A DNA stretch of 64,000 nt from Paenibacillus hexagrammi (lineage in GTDB: Bacteria; Bacillota; Bacilli; Paenibacillales; NBRC-103111): contig NZ_CP090978.1 in NCBI RefSeq assembly GCF_021513275.1, forward strand, positions 6,319,001 to 6,383,000. Reading direction: 5' to 3'. The notes under the pieces were generated by a model that was given only the letters and a program-made list of their open reading frames with translations, did not search any database and had not been told where the DNA came from. Below are positions 60,639 through 64,000 of the stretch, piece after piece (position 1 is the first letter of the stretch; every line of letters starts with the position of its first letter). The position numbers and the translations under genes were made by a program.

Positions 60639-61258
60639 CTAGTATGCCAAACCGACCCGCTCGCCAACATACTTGCGGCTTAGAGCTTCTTCGTAAACAA
60701 ACACTGCCGTGTCTCCAACGGAAATCGACATGCCCCCTCGGGCAGGTACTCGGCTTCCGCACGGTACTCCCCTACTGCATCGCCATCAGGTAAATAGGTA
60801 GGGCATACCACGGTCCAAGCCAGTCCGGAGGCCGACAGCAGCTCCCAAGCTCTGCGGTGCTCTTCTGCCGCACGCGTGGATGAACGACGAGTGTCTGGCG
60901 TCTCATAACGGAGCAGTCCGGGGTACTCCCGGCTGTTTAGGATGCCCGCGGTTCCGACGGTTACGATCCGCTCCAAGTTATGTTCTTTCATAGCCCCGAT
61001 GAGCTTCGGCATACTCTCGGTCAGTACCTCAGCGCCATCCGTGCTCAGGCAGCTGATCACGAGGTCAGCTTGCTTCATGACAGCAAGGTCATCTTCATAC
61101 CTGCAGACGTCACCTGGCTGAACGATCAGACGCTCGGACTGGCAGATCAGCTTGTCCGGATTACGTACCATTGCTGTTACATGATGACCGTCCTGCAAAG
61201 CAAGCGCCAATACGCGCCGGCCTACTCGGCCTGTTGCACCCAGAAGAGCAATATGCAT
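60639..61258 (-). CDS. NmrA-like NAD(P)-binding protein, C-terminus frameshifted
   Basis: About 206 residues after repair. N-terminal Rossmann motif [17 protein letters not shown]; further [38 protein letters not shown] and [15 protein letters not shown] 61258 is chosen because GGAG lies eight bases upstream. As written the frame ends at 60680 after [14 protein letters not shown]. Adding one base to the C5 run at 60733-60737 gives [31 protein letters not shown] and a stop at 60639, the usual end of this family. An atypical short-chain reductase that probably senses or reduces NAD(P)-linked substrates. Confidence 0.85.
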
Positions 61259-61391
61259 AAGGGAATCTCCTTTTATGTAATTCAAATTAAATACGTGTAT
61301 TATAACTTGAACCAGGGACGCATATCTAGCATAATAGTCGTAGCCACGATGACACGGCGCACTCTATAACAAGCAAGGGGACTTCCCACGG

Positions 61392-62093
61392 ATGAGAATC
61401 AATAAATTCATTAGTGAAACAGGCGTCTGTTCCAGACGCGAAGCGGATAAATGGGTCGAAGCCCGGCGTGTGACGATCAACGGGATTACGGCAGAGCTGG
61501 GCAGCACAGTTGGTCCTGGGGATGACGTCAGAGTAGACGGAAAGCCGATCGGTGCGAAGAAAGAGCACGTCTACATCGCGCTGAATAAGCCCGTCGGCAT
61601 TACGAGCACGACCGAAGCGCATGTCAAAGGCAACATTGTCGACTTCGTCGGCCACTCGGAGCGGATTTTCCCGATCGGCAGGTTGGACAAGGATTCGGAG
61701 GGCCTTATTCTCCTTACTAATAATGGGGATATCGTCAATCAGATTTTACGGGCGGAAAATAACCATGACAAAGAGTACATCGTAACGGTCAATCGCCCGA
61801 TCACTCCTATGTTCCTGCAAGGAATGGCGAGCGGAGTAAAAATCTTGGGCACCACCACCAAGCCGTGCGAGGTGCACAAGGTGGGCGAACGCGTATTTCG
61901 GATCATCCTGACGCAGGGTCTCAATCGGCAAATTAGACGCATGTGCGAAGCGTTCGGCTATCGAGTCGTGCGGCTGCAGCGGGTGCGGATTATGCATATC
62001 CATCTGGGCAATTTAAAGGTCGGCAAGTGGAGAAACCTCACGCAGGGGGAGCTTCAGGATTTGATGCGGACGCTTGGAACGGCGGAGCTGTAA
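61392..62093 (+). CDS. rluF: 23S rRNA pseudouridine synthase RluF
   Basis: 233 residues: S4 RNA-binding domain ([30 protein letters not shown]), then the RsuA-type catalytic domain with Asp99 in [27 protein letters not shown] and [33 protein letters not shown] are conserved in RluF, which isomerises U2604 (E. coli numbering) of 23S rRNA. AAGGGG eleven bases before the ATG. It is independent of its neighbours. Confidence 0.95.
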   Translation: MRINKFISETGVCSRREADKWVEARRVTINGITAELGSTVGPGDDVRVDGKPIGAKKEHVYIALNKPVGITSTTEAHVKGNIVDFVGHSERIFPIGRLDKDSEGLILLTNNGDIVNQILRAENNHDKEYIVTVNRPITPMFLQGMASGVKILGTTTKPCEVHKVGERVFRIILTQGLNRQIRRMCEAFGYRVVRLQRVRIMHIHLGNLKVGKWRNLTQGELQDLMRTLGTAEL

Positions 62094-62233
62094 GTGTAGG
62101 CAGATGATGAGCAAACCGTGAGAAACGCTCTTCAGACTATGTAGCAAGACAAATGGAGGGGGGAAGCTCCTAATCCAGCGAGCGGAGAACATCCACCGAA
62201 GCTCGTAATGGAACCTACTTGATTGGCAAACTC

Positions 62234-62263
62234 GACCTGAGGCCCAGCCTCAGGTCTTTTTCC
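62234..62263 (+). terminator. Terminator after rluF
   Basis: GACCTGAGGC pairs with GCCTCAGGTC around a three-base loop, followed by T5. Confidence 0.9.
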
Positions 62264-62317
62264 TATTCTGGCGCATTCGAATGAGAGGTTGGTTGCCAAG
62301 AAGTCCCATATTTTAGG

Positions 62318-62347
62318 TTGACTGAATCGTTTTACGGCGCATATACT
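62318..62347 (+). promoter_or_regulatory. Promoter of the sensor kinase gene
   Basis: TTGACT (62318-62323), 18-base spacer, TATACT (62342-62347). Confidence 0.65.
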
Positions 62348-62428
62348 CAAGAAAACTTTTTTGGATTCATCTCCCATAGTTTTTGTATGCGTTTTCTTAA
62401 GATATTAAGAAAGGGGTGCTGTCTTAAC

Positions 62429-64000
62429 ATGACTTTAAAAAGAAGAATTTTTCTCATATTCTCATTTAGTTCATTGGTTCCCTTTCTCAGTATCTTTGTT
62501 ATTTCGTATTACACCATCGATTCTATTTTTGACAACAAAATTAAAAGCGGGATCCAGAGTAACCTGAGGCAGGTTGAGCTCTCGTTGGGGGATTCCCTAA
62601 GCAACTTAAATCATGTCTCTCAGCAATTGGCGTATGGCGGCACGATCGGGAAGCAGCTGGACGAGGTCCTGCACCAGCCGAAGGATGCGACTTATCAATT
62701 GATGCAATCTCGCGACCAACTGAAAAAAGAGCTGAATGTGATTACATTTACAAACCCAAGCATAGATCTAACGATGTATTATTTCCGGGATGAAGGTAAA
62801 ATCGATTTCGAGAATTTCCCGGTAAGGGATGACTTTTCGCCGGACAAACTCCCTCTGCTGGCTGAGTATTACGGCATATCTTATTATGGGCCTCACGTCA
62901 GTATGAACCAAGTAAATGATAAGGTTGTTTTGTCTGCCTTAAGGAAGGTCGATCTGCCTGACCGCGATGATGTCTATGTCTACATGGAAACCGGATTTCT
63001 TACGACGCAAAATATTTTAAATAACGATCAATATGGAGGGGCATTGTCTCACCTGATTTTGGATGGCAAAGGTCGAATTGCGTATAGCGAGGTTCCGGAA
63101 ATTTTCTCGAATGGAGCGGAATTTCCCGATTTCACGAAGGGGGAGGCGACCGGAAATTTCCGGGGTTATCATTGGTTTAAACAGACCTCTAATCAGGATT
63201 GGAGCGTGGTTTCGGTCATTTCCCAAGCTAATTATAACAAGGAGAAAGATCGATGGCTGCTGCAAATTCTGGTTGTCTTTTTGTTTTTCCTTTGTGTGAC
63301 CCTTCTGCTGGCGTGGTTGCTTTGGAAGATGGTGTACAGGCCTCTGAACCTCTTTCATTCCGAGATTAAATGGATGTCCCAGAGTCGGTTAATGGCCGAT
63401 CACCATGTGCAGACGAAGATTCCCGAATTTGATTATTTGTTAGGTAAATTTTGGGGGATGAAAGAGCAGCTCCGGAATTTGTTTACAGAAATAGAGCGCA
63501 AAGAGAAGAACCGCGTCGATCTCGAAGTGGAAAAGCTGCTCTATCAAATCAATCCCCATTTTCTGATGAATACCCTGGACACGGTGCATTGGCTAGCGGT
63601 CATGAACGGACAGGACGAAATAGACCGGCTCGTGCAGTCATTAAACAAATTGCTGTATTACAACCTGGGTAAATTGGGGGAAGTATCCACGATTGAGGAA
63701 GAGATCGACGCACTTAAGCAGTATTTGACGCTGCAGCAGGTTCGATATGATTTTCAGTTCGATGTTCGAATTGATGTTGAAGAGAATGTCTTGAAATTGC
63801 CCGTTCCCCGATTTATTCTTCAGCCTCTGGTCGAAAACTCTCTATATCACGGTTTAAGTGATGATGGATACATTCAAGTGGGTGTTAGGCTCGATAACGA
63901 TATTCAGATATCCATACAGGATAATGGTTCGGGGATGTCGGAGGAAACGATTCGAGAGCTTCTGAATAGCCGGACGGTGGAACAGAAGAAGGTTGGAATG
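62429..64000 (+). CDS. YesM-type sensor histidine kinase (3' end outside window)
   Basis: 524 codons with no stop before the window edge. AAGGGGTG about ten bases before the ATG. Helix 1 (FLIFSFSSLVPFLSIFVISYY) is followed by an extracellular sensor domain of about 230 residues, then helix 2 (WLLQILVVFLFFLCVTLLLAWLLW). The linker with YRPLNLFHSEIKWM takes the HAMP position. Cytoplasmic His_kinase domain with His in LLYQINPHFLMNTLDTVHWL, then an ATPase domain with FILQPLVENSLYHGL (N box) and IQDNGSGM (G1). YesM-type kinases pair with AraC-type regulators (YesN) and usually control carbohydrate uptake; the partner and transporter probably follow beyond 64000. Confidence 0.93.
   Translation, partial: MTLKRRIFLIFSFSSLVPFLSIFVISYYTIDSIFDNKIKSGIQSNLRQVELSLGDSLSNLNHVSQQLAYGGTIGKQLDEVLHQPKDATYQLMQSRDQLKKELNVITFTNPSIDLTMYYFRDEGKIDFENFPVRDDFSPDKLPLLAEYYGISYYGPHVSMNQVNDKVVLSALRKVDLPDRDDVYVYMETGFLTTQNILNNDQYGGALSHLILDGKGRIAYSEVPEIFSNGAEFPDFTKGEATGNFRGYHWFKQTSNQDWSVVSVISQANYNKEKDRWLLQILVVFLFFLCVTLLLAWLLWKMVYRPLNLFHSEIKWMSQSRLMADHHVQTKIPEFDYLLGKFWGMKEQLRNLFTEIERKEKNRVDLEVEKLLYQINPHFLMNTLDTVHWLAVMNGQDEIDRLVQSLNKLLYYNLGKLGEVSTIEEEIDALKQYLTLQQVRYDFQFDVRIDVEENVLKLPVPRFILQPLVENSLYHGLSDDGYIQVGVRLDNDIQISIQDNGSGMSEETIRELLNSRTVEQKKVGM

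Overview
The window looks like a chromosomal segment of a spore-forming Firmicute, most likely Paenibacillus or a close relative. Evidence: a GerA-type germination operon, a GlpP antiterminator, a KimA-type potassium importer behind a c-di-AMP riboswitch, BlaI/M56 and YesM-type signalling genes, strong AGGAGG ribosome binding sites, and TTGACA/TATAAT-type promoters. I saw no tRNA, rRNA, CRISPR array, insertion sequence or phage gene.

Layout. 1-7.2 kb: a truncated cation diffusion facilitator, a Tet(M)-type ribosomal protection GTPase, and a glycerol operon (glpP, glpK, glpD) without glpF. 7.2-14.2 kb: an unknown ORF, the agmatine-to-putrescine pair aguA-aguB, a DUF421 membrane protein, a TetR/esterase unit with matching operators, and a second TetR followed by a medium-chain dehydrogenase. 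14.2-17.3 kb: a c-di-GMP riboswitch in front of a 31-residue membrane protein, and kimA behind a c-di-AMP riboswitch. 17.4-27.1 kb: a secreted GH30 glycosidase, DinB and WYL proteins, two CBO0543-type membrane proteins, a secreted calcium-loop protein, an M29 aminopeptidase, glnS and a GNAT acetyltransferase. 27.4-33 kb: a two-component system, a secreted repeat protein, a pair of double-glycine-leader bacteriocin-like peptides with a possible immunity protein, and a second c-di-AMP riboswitch in front of an orphan protein of about 97 residues. 33-38.5 kb (minus strand): gerAA-gerAC-gerAB, a 41-residue membrane protein and a WsfD-like membrane protein. 38.6-48.7 kb: DUF72, two flavin oxidoreductases, a formate-dehydrogenase-like enzyme with fdhD, a YjbR protein and a MerR-controlled operon. 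48.8-64 kb: an HtrA protease with an unusual C-terminus, pirin, a BlaI/M56 pair controlling a DUF2231 protein with a Gly-Gln tail, a BmrCD-like heterodimeric multidrug ABC exporter with a leader-peptide attenuator, an NmrA-like protein, rluF and a YesM-type sensor kinase that runs off the end.

Three themes stand out. (1) RNA control by second messengers: one c-di-GMP and two c-di-AMP riboswitches, two of them upstream of small uncharacterised genes. (2) Small genes: a bacteriocin-like pair and several 31-59 residue proteins with good ribosome binding sites. (3) At least eight genes are broken by single missing bases, mostly in short homopolymers, and one of these also carries an extra base. 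This looks more like under-called homopolymers in the assembly than real gene decay, so I annotate those genes across the frameshift.
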